A stretch of DNA of 64,000 nucleotides from Mimachlamys varia. Lineage: Eukaryota > Mollusca > Bivalvia > Pectinida > Pectinidae. Below the pieces are notes generated by a model. The model ran no database searches. It saw nothing but the letters and a program-made list of their open reading frames with translations, and was not told where the DNA came from. The stretch is taken from assembly GCA_947623455.1 (NCBI GenBank), contig OX392535.1, positions 37,658,688 through 37,722,687 on the forward strand, in the 5' to 3' direction. Below are positions 9,537-21,500 of this stretch, piece after piece. Every line of letters begins with the position of its first letter. Position 1 is the first letter of the stretch. Made by a program: the position numbers and the translations under genes.

Positions 9537-11687
9537 CTAGCGAGGAAGTGGGTACCAGTAGTTGATTTGACGCTGGATACACAAAGGGAACAGCATCATG
9601 TGTTCCTCTTCAAATCGCTGACAGAACTTCCTCTCCCAGTACAGGTCATCCTGCGGCAGTTCCTTGGTAAGGACCACAGACAACTCTAGCCCGTAGTTAA
9701 ACAGCATCATGGCGTTCGACCGCTCTGCAATGTTAGCACTCTCCCTCTTGCGGGATCCGGACGGTTTCCATAGGGATCTCCTTTTCACCTGACACGGAGC
9801 AGTTCCGCAGTGGTAACAGCGGGAAGGGCCTGTACAAATGCATAGGACCTGTATTTTACTATAGAAGGTCGTTTATCTTGTATATCTTAAAATTTAAATA
9901 TACAAATTATTCAATTGATGGCCTAGGCCATCTTCAGAAACCAACGGTACACTTCTCTGGCGTTTGCATGTTTGCAAAACGTCAGAGAAGTGTACATACC
10001 GTGGGTTTCCGACGATGGGCCTAGGCATACATGAACCGAAATTAATTTAGTTTCTTGTCGGTGATTCATCATGTTGACACTATAGTTTAAACTGAATGTG
10101 TAGGAAATTTGGTAGGTGTATGTCACACCGGTCACACCCACAACAAGTAGAGAATAGGTCTTTGCTCCCTAAAATCTGGGAAAGTTGCGACGAGACACCG
10201 TGTGTCGGCGCGGTTATCGGTCAAAGAAGGATAGCTCTTCCGAAATTCACTACTAAGGCTTGACCTTTGATTTTGTCGTTCGAGATCATAAATGAACCAA
10301 AGTCTGTACATTGCGTTAATCCGATTGTATTGGTCTCATATACTAAACAAATAAAAAGCTAATCTTTATATTGACAGTATTTTCCCGTGAGTTGTTCATG
10401 CATATGCCTAATGTAACTATTGTGCTCATAATAGTCCTAACATGCAGAGGGCCTAGAAGCCGGAAATCTCTGTGACCAATTTACGTCGACATTACACCAA
10501 CTTTCGTCGGTATCAAGAGACGTTAAACACCGTAAAAAACGACCAAAGATATATATCCTCTACATGTTTCCACTATAAGCGATTTAAACATTAAACAGCA
10601 TTCTGTTTCGTGTTATGGTCCCATAACACAGAACAGGATTGCAAACAAAATGAATAACGCGCGTTTTTCATTTTGTCTGCAATCCTGATTCGTGTTATAT
10701 TTCTGATTTATAAATGGAACAGTCAACAGCCAGTATCGGCCAGTTTTCTCCAATGTCATGATTATTACGTCACAATCGTAATGATGTCATAATAACCACT
10801 CCAGTGTTATGGTCTCATATATAGTGGCAATGCAAAGCAAAATGTAAATATTTCGTTATAAACTGAACAAATGTCCATATTACAACCTTATTATGAGACT
10901 ACTTATTGGACTTAAATTGCTAAAACTAAGTTTTATAGACAACAGCAGATGAATCAACCATAAAAATCTAAACCAGTTAGTGAAACACAAATATTTATGT
11001 ACTGTTACGCACGAGTTCTCCATTCGTGGATCATCGTAACCAAGGCCGTCCATTTCCCTTTGGCACTCTTTGTAATTACTGATGCGTTCTTCAACAAAAG
11101 ACTTAGAAGCAAACTTAGAAGAGCACAGAAAACCTCATTTCCAAGTCGCTGAAAAAGAAAAAAAGAAAGTTATTTCCTGTTAATCAATACTTAACTAAAA
11201 CAGCCGATGATTCAGTCGAAAGAAATTATTTTCGAGTTGCGGCTATTATAATGAAGAAAGGCGGAAATAGTCAGTATATCGGGAACAATATTTTACTTAC
11301 CCACACCAGGTCGGTAGGCGTTGGACATTGTTTCTCAATTGCTGTTGCAGTGAAATAATGGAACACTCTCTTGGCATACCCCGGTTCGGGTTCCACGCTA
11401 AAGAAATTAAATTGAAAATTAAATATTGAAATGTGATTCTATGATATCGATTTCATGGTTTTAGGAAAACATCTGTGATTTTAACTTACATGTATTTAAT
11501 CATGTGGTGGTTATTTGACCGATGAAGTCGCAACTCAGTCTGCCGGGAAGATTTCTTGGTGAAATGACCGCTCTACATATTTACCACATAAAATCCAAAC
11601 TTACCACATGAGGTCCCGATATGCAACAGGCCCACGTTGCACTGCGCTCAGTAATACCACATATATCAAAAATAATCTGATATTCAT
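9537..11687 (-). CDS. Small secreted cysteine-containing protein, family unknown (4 coding exons)
   Basis: Exons in transcript order: 11687-11605, 11397-11301, 11113-11009, 9788-9537. Phases agree (2, 0, 0) and give about 178 residues. Residues 1-20 (MNIRLFLIYVVLLSAVQRG) are a typical signal peptide, so the product should be secreted. Six cysteines (28, 52, 77, 95, 151, 165) could form three disulfides. Basic clusters KRR (97-99) and RKR (108-110) could be proprotein-cleavage sites. No membrane segment or enzyme motif is seen. The donor of exon 3 (TGC|GTAACA) is weak. A GC-AG alternative joined to the acceptor at about 9829 would instead add 14 residues, including CYHCGTAPC. The TAG stop abuts a GTACGT donor. 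The gene is supported by splice signals, phase and signal peptide, not by homology; I do not recognise it. Confidence 0.58.
9928..10012. repeat. Imperfect hairpin in intron 3 of the secreted-protein gene
   Basis: Left arm AGAAACCAACGGTACACTTC plus TCTGGCGTTTGCA; right arm TTTGCAAAACGTCAGAGAAG plus TGTACATACCGTGGGTTTCC. The arms pair over about 36 bp with a few mismatches. It is probably a fold-back MITE. Confidence 0.65.
10588..10698. repeat. Two nested hairpins in intron 3 of the secreted-protein gene
   Basis: The first is CGTGTTATGGTCCCATAACAC, a near-perfect palindrome inside TCTGTTTCG/CAGAACAGG. The second is AGGATTGCAAACAAAATGAA against TCATTTTGTCTGCAATCCTG around ATAACGCGCG. A CGTGTTAT block recurs after the second arm, so the whole segment can fold in more than one way. 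Confidence 0.65.
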
Positions 11688-11689
11688 CG

Positions 11690-13900
11690 TTGTAATCCAA
11701 GACTTAGTATAAAATATTAATATTAGGGGAGAGATCTAGACTGATCATCTCCACCTTTATCGATTGCTAAGCAGTTTAGCAACAAAGATGTGACGTCACA
11801 AGGGAGTATTTATCATGACGTCATGCGATTGTTTTTCCTTATATGGAAGTGAAACGGTAATACACTTGCGGCGCTCTGTAGGAATTTCTGCTTTTGACAA
11901 TGTACAAGTCAAGCCCAAGAACTAGTAACATGTAATTCTTTCGTGGGAATTAAGAGAAAAACAATAGTACCGAATTGAAAATTATATTTTAGTTCGTAAT
12001 GTACATCCTCGATACCCAGGGGTTACGCTCACCTAGCTACTAGGCCTATACGATTACGCTCTCTACACCCTTAAAATGTGTCATGACAAAACTGAAAACA
12101 CCAAAATGGCATTTAAATAGGTCTCGGGTGAAAACAATCCTGACCAATCGCAAGACTGCAGATACCTGTCCTAGCTTTTCAAATGAGTGACATCCGACTT
12201 TACAGTGCTATCAATTGTTAAAGGGGCATCCCGGGGAAGTCTACAATGAAGTTCTTGAATGTACATGCTGTCTGCACTACCAGATACATTTTCCTGTTAT
12301 TTCAATATTCAAAGTCCAATCAAAATGTGTTTATTAGCCACTTGCAAAATTGCATTCCTCGGGAAAGCCCGATAAAAATAGCACTGATCACGCGTCAGGT
12401 GACAGCGTTCTCGGTCAATTTGACGAAGGGGTCCAAGAGGGGACGCGTAATGTATATACATGTACGTCCGATGATGAACCAGACACAAAGTCCGTGTATA
12501 AATTTATTGAATCACATTTACGTTTAACAGTGTCATGTGGGTTTCCGATGATGACAACCATAGGGCAAACCTTAATTTCTGTAAAAAGTTATCTTCACGA
12601 ATCCTCATTAAGAACCATTTCACAAAAGCTGTGCATGCATTAAAAAGTACAAAAATAAAATGAAATGATTCCGATTTTTTTTATACAACTCGATGTCTTC
12701 AAGATTTTTTTTCAGATTATCTATATATTCATCTAAAATCTATCCAACTTTCAGCGTCAACATACTTTAACACTTACAATTATATATGTATCACGGAAGT
12801 CCGTGCACTCATATGACGCACCGCGCACTAAACATGTAGAATACATGTATAATATATATATCAAATTTGGAACTTGTCGAGAAGATAATTGTCCAATATT
12901 TAATCCATTTATATATGTTATGATTCATTTTACTTTTTTTATGTAAATTTAAAGGTTCGTTAACATTTTTAACACAACTGCAGACATGGGACATACATGT
13001 ATATGATTTTTTTTATGAATTAATGACTTCACTTATATAATGCATGTATTTTTATTCATATCAAATTTAATACCGGGGTCCAAACCCGATAATATTTGTA
13101 TAATCCGTATTTTATAGATAAGGTATGACAAGAATTTTTTATCCGCACATGATGACATAAATTTATTCATATTGTCCAAATTGAATCTGTATACATTAAA
13201 CTCAATCGCCCTATACCGGCGTTTTACAACGTAACACCCCAATACGGTTTTTCTTGTATGTGAAAAGGTCTTCTCTTCAGCAATATAATTCAATAATGCC
13301 GTTTTACTGGAATATTATAAAGGGAATATTACAATACACGCTTTCAAGTTTTACACACGCATTTCATGTAACAGAGGAATGAAAGAGTTATCCCTTGGGA
13401 GGCCCCAAAACCAAATCAAAACTGTGTCACCGGTTATCCAGAAGAAAACTGTGACATGCAAACAATTGGGCTGTAAGTCTCTCCCTTGAATACTTCCCAT
13501 CCCTCATTATGCTTCCGTAATATAATCCTTACGTTAAAGTTTGACCATTCGGCCACATTTCGCTTGGTAGTTACATGTAGGTCACGCGGATCGCCATTTT
13601 TTGTTTACCGATGTAGCTTGTTATGCGCATGCGTTATCATATGTGATGCGAAAAAATTTACATGTCCAAATCGTTGATCAACGAATAGTGATTCCATTTT
13701 TTAATTATTAATTAATTTTTTTGAGAACATATTTCAGCGTAAATCGCCCATTAATTTTCCACAAGAGTATACATTTAATTCATATATACAATAATTCTAA
13801 ATAAGCATAGAAAAATATAGTTTTACCGTGATGCCTCTTTAAAGTAACATTATGTGAACGCGAGATTCTTTTGGTGTACATGTACATTAAATGATCGAAC
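11690..13900. other. Intergenic, no gene seen
   Basis: Between the divergent start codons at 11687 (minus) and 15567 (plus) this part is AT-rich. It holds a single copy of the 53-bp MITE end at about 12006-12075 and a MITE-like interior to about 12190. Several open frames of 60-97 codons lack motifs and splice context. Promoters for both genes should lie between the two starts, but no motif is distinct enough to call. Confidence 0.4.
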
Positions 13901-13904
13901 TAGT

Positions 13905-14075
13905 CTTCTTGTCTCAATTGAAGATAGGTTCAATTTAATTGTACCTATCTTTAAATAATTAAATAATTAACGATAGGTACAAATAATTTGACCTATCTTC
14001 AATTGAATGGTACCGATCTTCAATTGAATTGAACCTATCTTCAATTATTTGAAGATAGGTGCAATTAATTGTGTA
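13905..14075. repeat. Cluster of alternating inverted GATAGGT units
   Basis: Runs of TTGAAGATAGGTTCAATT and AATTGTACCTATCTT alternate about seven times in both orientations, giving many competing hairpins. Spacers are AATTAA-rich. The block sits just before a copy of the 53-bp MITE end at 14090. Confidence 0.65.
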
Positions 14076-14084
14076 TATGTTAAT

Positions 14085-14320
14085 TTTGCGTTCCATTCAC
14101 CTACGCTCTCTAGATCTACACCCCTGGAATAACTGAAGCCACGTGCACGCTCAGGTAAAACTGGAAGGTCCGTTTGCGCGATCTTAATTTGTTGATGAGG
14201 CTATAAGATTGGTTCGACCCTTTGATGTACAGCAAAAGAGTCTCGTGGTCCATATCGGTAAAAATTGACAAGCTTTGAATTAAGTTGCGGTTCAAAAAGT
14301 CAGGCATTAGTGGGGTTTTT
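14085..14320 (+). mobile_element. Degenerate copy of the CTCGATATCC MITE family
   Basis: Starts with CACCTACGCTCTCTAGATCT, then ACACCCCTGGAATAACTGAA. It shares interior blocks with the element at 52118-52431 (CTCAGGTAAAACTGG, GATGTACAGCAAAAGAGTCT, CTCGTGG). The right end is diverged. Confidence 0.5.
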
Positions 14321-15566
14321 TTAACTGAGATTGGAGGTGAGTGTAAACTCCAGGATATCGATGATACTACACATCTGATCCCACATCGTCAAACAACCCG
14401 AACACTCACCTCAGAACCCTAGGGGCCAAATGCACTTACACTATATAGAATTACAATATTACCTTATACATTTTTTGTAACTTGCTTATAACTTGCGACT
14501 CAGCATGAAATGAGTAAAAACAAAATTCAAAAAGAAAAATATTCAAATACTATGAAATTCACATAATAATTATCGACTTTTATCTTATCTTTTTTTTCTT
14601 TATCCCTTTTGAAATTAATTGGAACATTGGAAAATTATATCACGCCTTTAAAAAAAATCCTTCTCAATCTAGCAATCTAATCGAATTCCGCGATTGAATT
14701 CATTCTGGCCAAATCAAAGCTTCGAATATGATAAAAATGAATTCAATTCAACTCATACCATTGTAACAAGCATAAATCAAGTTGCCTAAATTAAACTGTT
14801 AGCTAATTGAAAATCCAATAGGTATAGGTATTCAGGGAGGTAGATAACCATATAACCGTAAAGATTACACTTGTTCATGTGAATTCCGGGTTTTACCCTT
14901 CCCCTCAGTGTATTTTCCATTCGGAACCATGGTCCGAAATGGTTCCGAGTAGACACGTGCCGGTACGAAAGTTGAAAACCCAGATATTGATGTTTTGAAG
15001 GGCTACTGTTACCTATAGGCTAATAGGCGTGATGGCAAAAGAAAATATTGCAATAACAGTGTATAAAGAAATAACCTATAGGTAACGTTTGTCTGCATGT
15101 GTGATGCATTCACCATGAGATTTTACTGTAGACCCGCTAGGGCTGCAGTAGGGCCTTCGATATTTTCTCAGTTTCTGTTTGTTCGAATACAGCAGCCAAG
15201 TCAGCTAACTCCGACAGCATAACACTGCGTCACTTTGGCAATTTATTCTGATAGCTACTATAAGTAACGTTAACACTGCATATGACCCACACATGTAGCT
15301 CCAGGTCATGATGTATCGTCGTTATCTACATTGATAGTCTTGCTCAAGTCCGGAAAATTGTATCTACATATAAGGTATTAATGTATTGCTCTTTTTTTCA
15401 GGACATGGTGATAGTAGAACAGTTATTTGCTTATTTTGTAACTGTTAATACTACGTAATTGGACTACAACTATATACCAAGTCTGATGTGACAATTAATA
15501 CTTGGGTATATACGTATACATACATCTAGTGTCCATCAGAATCCAAAGCTGTGTGGAAAACTGGAT

Positions 15567-18500
15567 ATGGAAGCCCGCGTTATCCTAGAAACCGGTGTAG
15601 TCACTGCTGGATGCATTTCCCTCGGGACCTACTTACAAGATACAGCAGGAGAGGAGTTCCAGCTTCACAGCCTTGGTAAACATACAGGGGTTAGGAAGGA
15701 TAATGGCCATATGCACATAAAAATTCTCAATGGCCCCTAACAAAATCTGAAATCTTACATATATACATGTAGACATAGAACAAAATTAAAGGCACACAGG
15801 TATTTCTATAACAGTCAGTAAATGGCGCCGGCCCATACACAGCTTATCCTTCCCAATCCCTGAACACACTATACAGTAGCTATACATGTATACATTTGTA
15901 ATTGTCATACATTTTTACATTGCTCAAAAACCGGTATACATGGCTTTAAACAATAAGAGAAAATTTAAATTGAAAAGAGGATGTTGTTTTCAGGATTTTG
16001 TTGTCAATTCATATCGGTTCCAATATATGGTTACATTTGTAGTTCATGACAGCTTACAATTTCAAAATATTTTATTATTGATATTTTAAATAATTAACAA
16101 GAAATACAAAGAATTAGTCATCATCAGTATCAATAAATGGATTAGACAACAGGCAAAAAGCTTAGCAGGCATGTCCAAAGATGTGAACTATTAGATACTT
16201 CTAGTCATGCCCATACACTTGCATCAAGTCTTTATTTCTGGTTGTAATATTGCCATGGGAATATTTTGATGTGTCTCTTCCCTAATTTGCTTCTATCTTT
16301 GTATTTATGATACATTAATTATATTGTAATGTCAATGATTTATTGCACTGTAAAAAATAAGAATATATTGTGACAATTAAAAATAACATCCTCCACCTTG
16401 ATTTTATACAGGATTTCTGGGCTGTTCTTACATCCTTCTCCTGTTACACCAGCTAGTACCACAGTTTAACCCAGATCTGAAGAGGGTAGATGCATCCAGA
16501 AAAGTGTACAGGTTTGTTGTTGTCAATGTAAACACAAATAATGTAAAATAAGAGTTTTGAGGCCATGTGCTGAAATTACAAAGATACAAGGGATACAAGT
16601 TTTAGCTTTTTCCTGAAAAATGAATAGGGGACAAGTGCTTTAATTGTCTTTCAAAACATAACAGGTTTAGTTAAAAGCATTGGACTTCTAATTGTAGAGC
16701 TGAGTACCACAAAATCAAAAGTACCACGGTATACTACGGTATTTAGGCAAATACTGCGGTACGTACCACGGTATACCACATTGAATGAATTTTTTAGATA
16801 GCTAAAGGTCTCTGGCTATTTTTGTTCTGAAGTCAATCAACAAGATGCTTGTCCTAAGTTTCTCTTTGTGTTATCCTCTTATATTGTTTGAGAGAAGCTA
16901 TGTCTGTCAAAGTTAAGCAAACTTATAAGAAATTATAATTAAACCATATTGGAATTCCAATTGATCTATGTAACAAATATTTCATTGATAAGTTAAATGA
17001 CAGTCCCCAAAAACCGGTACAGGACTAATGTACCACGGTATGTACCATCACAACTTTATACCACAGTATACCGGCAACCGGTAAAACCGCCCAGCCCTAT
17101 CTAATTGCATCAAGGTTTTGACTCAGAAATGCCTTTCTAATGACAATGGTAGAAGTATAGACACCTGTTTGGAATCAACAACCTTCATTATTGAATAAAA
17201 CAAGGGAAGATATTCCACTGTCATGTTTCCTTATGTTAATTGCAGAACGAGAGCAGATCCTGGAATCTGGTGCTGTGCCCTGTTACCACTGTCATATATT
17301 GGGTATGGTATCCATGGTAAATGTCTTTTACTGTTATGATAATAATATTTATTCAGGTAAAACAGGCATATCACATTATATCACAATACATACCGTACAT
17401 CATGTATATATATGTATTGAAAATATCCAGAACATTATATTTACATAGTGCAGATCAAAATGCAGTACTACTTAGTCTACTCTAAATAAAATACAGTTCT
17501 GTACCCTATCTGATTAATCACAGTAATTTTCATTGAAATATAATTTTCTATAAAAATAAACAACTTAAGTTTCAACATAAAAGTCGGACAGGTAGGCTAG
17601 ACCTATATATATATATACTCTTGTTAGCTCTCTATAGTATGTAATTAAATTATTAAATTTATGAAAACAATATTTTATTAATAAAAGATGTATGCCATTA
17701 ACGAGCATTGATATGCCTCCTTCAGGTCATTTATTTTAATTTCTTTTTCAAGTTTGATTGAATGATATAAGTGTATAGTATATTATTTTTTATGGCACTT
17801 AAGAATGTCTTGTGAACTGTATGCATGAATACAAGAATGCTTTTGTGGATATCTTATATATATATTAACAAAGAGTACAAGTATTTCATTCAAATTCATT
17901 TCATTTATTTTCATGGTTCAGTACATGTACATAGCAACTACAGAAATAAGTTTGGTGCCAGGAGAATTTAAGGGATTTTATGAGATTAGCAATTTTTCTA
18001 TGAGATTTTTCTATATAAAGTAAGATAATTTTGAATTTTTAATGAGATTTTCAGGAATAATATGGGTACAAATCCCTAAATCTCGCCCCAAAGTGATCTC
18101 TGCAACTATGAACATTTCATGTTTTTTACAGTGTATCTCGCATTCCCTTTCAGTTGGGAGTCTACCAGTACTGGAAACAAGTTTCCTTCTGTTTACTATA
18201 CCGTTAACTCTGGTACACTACAACGCCTCAAACCTCACCCAGATGGCTGGAGCGCTTCAACTTCTCTGGCTTCGCTCTCATCTGATTCAGCATGGTTTGT
18301 ATGAAAACAAAATAGTTGATTAAGATCGACACTTGATGTGTGAAAATGATGGAATCTATCACTACTGTATATAGTCGACAAAGAATTTTCTGTCCAGGGA
18401 TATACCAATTCATGTACAGTGCACTCCGCTTTATATCATGTTGCATTTGTCAGACAAAAACATGATATTAACAGGAATGTGACATTAAACAGAAACATGT

Positions 18501-21500
18501 TTTTTCCACTAAATCTTGTGCATTTCCAATCACCATAACTAAAAGTAAGGTATTGAATGTACATATGAAGATGTATCAATATATAAATAACATTATTTCA
18601 ATTAAAAATCATTTTTGAGGTTATTTTTTATTTTATATGCAACATTTTGCGCAAGTTATATCTGAAATCAATGGAAATGACATCATTTTCTTGATATTTT
18701 ATGTGATTGGTTAAAAAAAAATGATATTAAGAGGAATTCACCTCAAAATACATGATATGAACAAAATGAAATTACATAGATTACATAGAGAGAAATATGG
18801 TGCTTGGGAAAAACATGATATAAAGAGGAATGTGATATTAACAGGGGTGATATTAAGTGGAGTCCACTGTATAAGATTTTTGCAACATATAGAGATCACT
18901 TTCTCAGCATTGTCGTCATTGGTCAGTTTTGGCGTTCGGTCAGTGTCATCAGCGCACGTCACCATGTCAAATATGTAGGTGAGCCAATGTATGTTACAAA
19001 TTAATAAATGTCAAAAATATGACAAACAATACTTATATTTACATTTTTTTAACCGACATACAGTTGGTGCAGACATATATATATAAACCTGGTACATATA
19101 ATATTAGCCAAAGCATGTTTAAAAGTCAGGGTAAATCCAGACAGGGAACAGCTTCCCGATGACAGTGGAGCAGTGCAGTCTCCAACACTACAATTAAAAT
19201 GTCTTAAGTATGATAACATCAAGATGCCCCAATGTATATGATCGGGAAATAACATGCATTGGACCCAGAACCTTCATCTAGTCTCTGTGCACTGGAAATG
19301 TAAATATATAAGCATTGAACTGTTACCTGATGTAGTATACGGACGATATGAATGCAATTTGGGTGACAGATAAATAATCATGTCACCCAATATTTATCTG
19401 TCACCCAAAATGTATTCATATCGACTGTATACTACATCAGGTAACAGTTCAATGCTTATATTTACATTACCGAATATTTTAGAATATGCCTGTATCTATT
19501 TCTTAGGGATATAGTTAGTTAATGTTCTCTTCTTTTCTGTGTGTGCTTATTTACTAGAAAAGCTTAATTTAAATCTATGTCTCCTAAGCTATTGATCCAA
19601 AGCCATTATGCATGTTATCTGAGGCGGGATGCAAAGTGTTGATGTAACATGGTCCAGCAAAGCGTCATAATAGCCTGATTTAAATCAGTGTCATCTAAAC
19701 GATTGATTCAAAGCCACTGTACATGTTATCTGAGGCGGACTCACTGTGCAAAGCTTTGATATTACATAGTCTAACATGGCGTCTGAATAACGTGATGCGG
19801 CATTGCAAATTGTAGTATACAGTGTGATATATATAGACGAATGCAACACAGAATGTAAATATTTTGTAATAAACATTAATTTTGTGTCTTACTCAAAGAT
19901 GTGATCAGCCTAGCTCTGTTTGGAGTGATCTGTGTGTTGTACTTCATGCTCCTGACGAAGGTTCCAGAGCTGCTGCCGAGGTCATTTACAGAAGGGGAGA
20001 TCACTCTGGTGCTACAACTTGTTCTTTCTGTTATACTGGCTCTTACGCTGAGTGTTTTAAAGGTAAATATTGGGAGTAATTTTGTGACTTGCTTTTTATG
20101 CTCAGAGAATAGGTTAGTTCAGTGATCAATCTACGTGCGCATCCTGCATCCTGTACTCATAGAATTGAATTTCCAGGAATTGTTAACTTTAGCATTGTGG
20201 GATCCATTGTTTTTGGCAATACAAATGAAAGGACCCATGAAAAATCATCGTAGATTGATCACTGTAGTTACATAATTAGGTGATTTGGTGCCAGGTTTGA
20301 CTTGCGTCCCTTCCACAGGCGAGCTGCTGTTTCTGGATATAAATGTTTATGTGTGGCCGACCTGACTGGTTTATTTTTTCTAGAGAAAACTTATCAGAGA
20401 TAAGAAGTTTGGTATGCTAGCCCTATTGACAGTAGCGGGTAGTAGCCAGTGGTTGGTAGCCAGCAGCCAGTATCGGTGTGTTTGGGTAATTCTGAGATAC
20501 TCAGGCATTTTACTTTAGTTACATAATAGTAACATAAAGATGTTTGGTTTACAATATTGATGAGAGAATTGGTAGGGTTTTAGCTCTCAAGCTTTTCATA
20601 TGCACAAGTCAGGGGTTTGATCTTAAAGTCATCACAACGGAACATTCAAAGAAAGTGTTTTTCTCCTGCCTATACACTCCCTATAACCTAAATGGAGTAT
20701 GAAATTAGTGGTCTTGAACAGGGATTACTTTGGGGCGACACTTGGGGATTTTTACCCATAATTTTCCTGAAAATCATATTGAAAATTCAAAATTATATCA
20801 CTTTATATAGAAAAATTTCTTAGATATTTTGCTGAACCCATAAAATCCCTCAATTTCTCCCATAGGTTTTAAGAGTCAAAATATCCATGCCTTGAGTGGG
20901 GGTTGTGGTATCTGTGCCGAAGCTATATACATGAAGCACTGATTTTTTTTTCACAATTCTTCTCAAGCACACACACATACATACACACACATATGGAGAT
21001 ATTAGCCAGGTGGTATAGGACAAGTAGTCGGCGCCTGATAAGGCAGCTCCTGCGATCTCCTCATAATTGTATTTGATAGAACTGTATGTGTTAATGGTAT
21101 TGATTGTATGAGAATTGTATATCTATGTACTGTAAAGCGCTTTTGAGTGGCTTATGTTAGCTAGATAGGGCGCCATATCAAATGTTGTGTATTATGATTA
21201 TTACATTCCTCTATATCATAGGGAGATGTTGATATACAAGATGACTTACTTCCTGGTCAGAAGCTAGCCTTGGTAAGTTAACTTTTGTTTCTTATTTATG
21301 AGTGAAAATGTAGGACATCTATTCATAGAATAATGTACCTATAATATTCAGGCTGTCAAATTCAAGATATTTTCTATTTACATCGAGTAAAAAAAAATTG
21401 CTTTGATATGCATGCTCTGATATATGCACAGTATTTACTTGTAAAATGATAGAAACTTGTAAAATAAAACCCAAGAATGATTAATCTGAATTCAGCTTAA

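Noticed and set aside
12246..12643. Two overlapping open frames of 93-97 codons
   Set aside because: No motif, no splice partners, and the sequence overlaps blocks resembling hairpin/MITE DNA (GTGGGTTTCCGATGATG also near 10000).
18132..18304. Dolichol kinase exon 4 read in the frame VYLAFPFSWEST with the acceptor at 18131
   Set aside because: This frame is hydrophilic and meets exon 5 only through a poor acceptor. The acceptor at 18153 gives a hydrophobic segment that keeps phase with both neighbouring exons.
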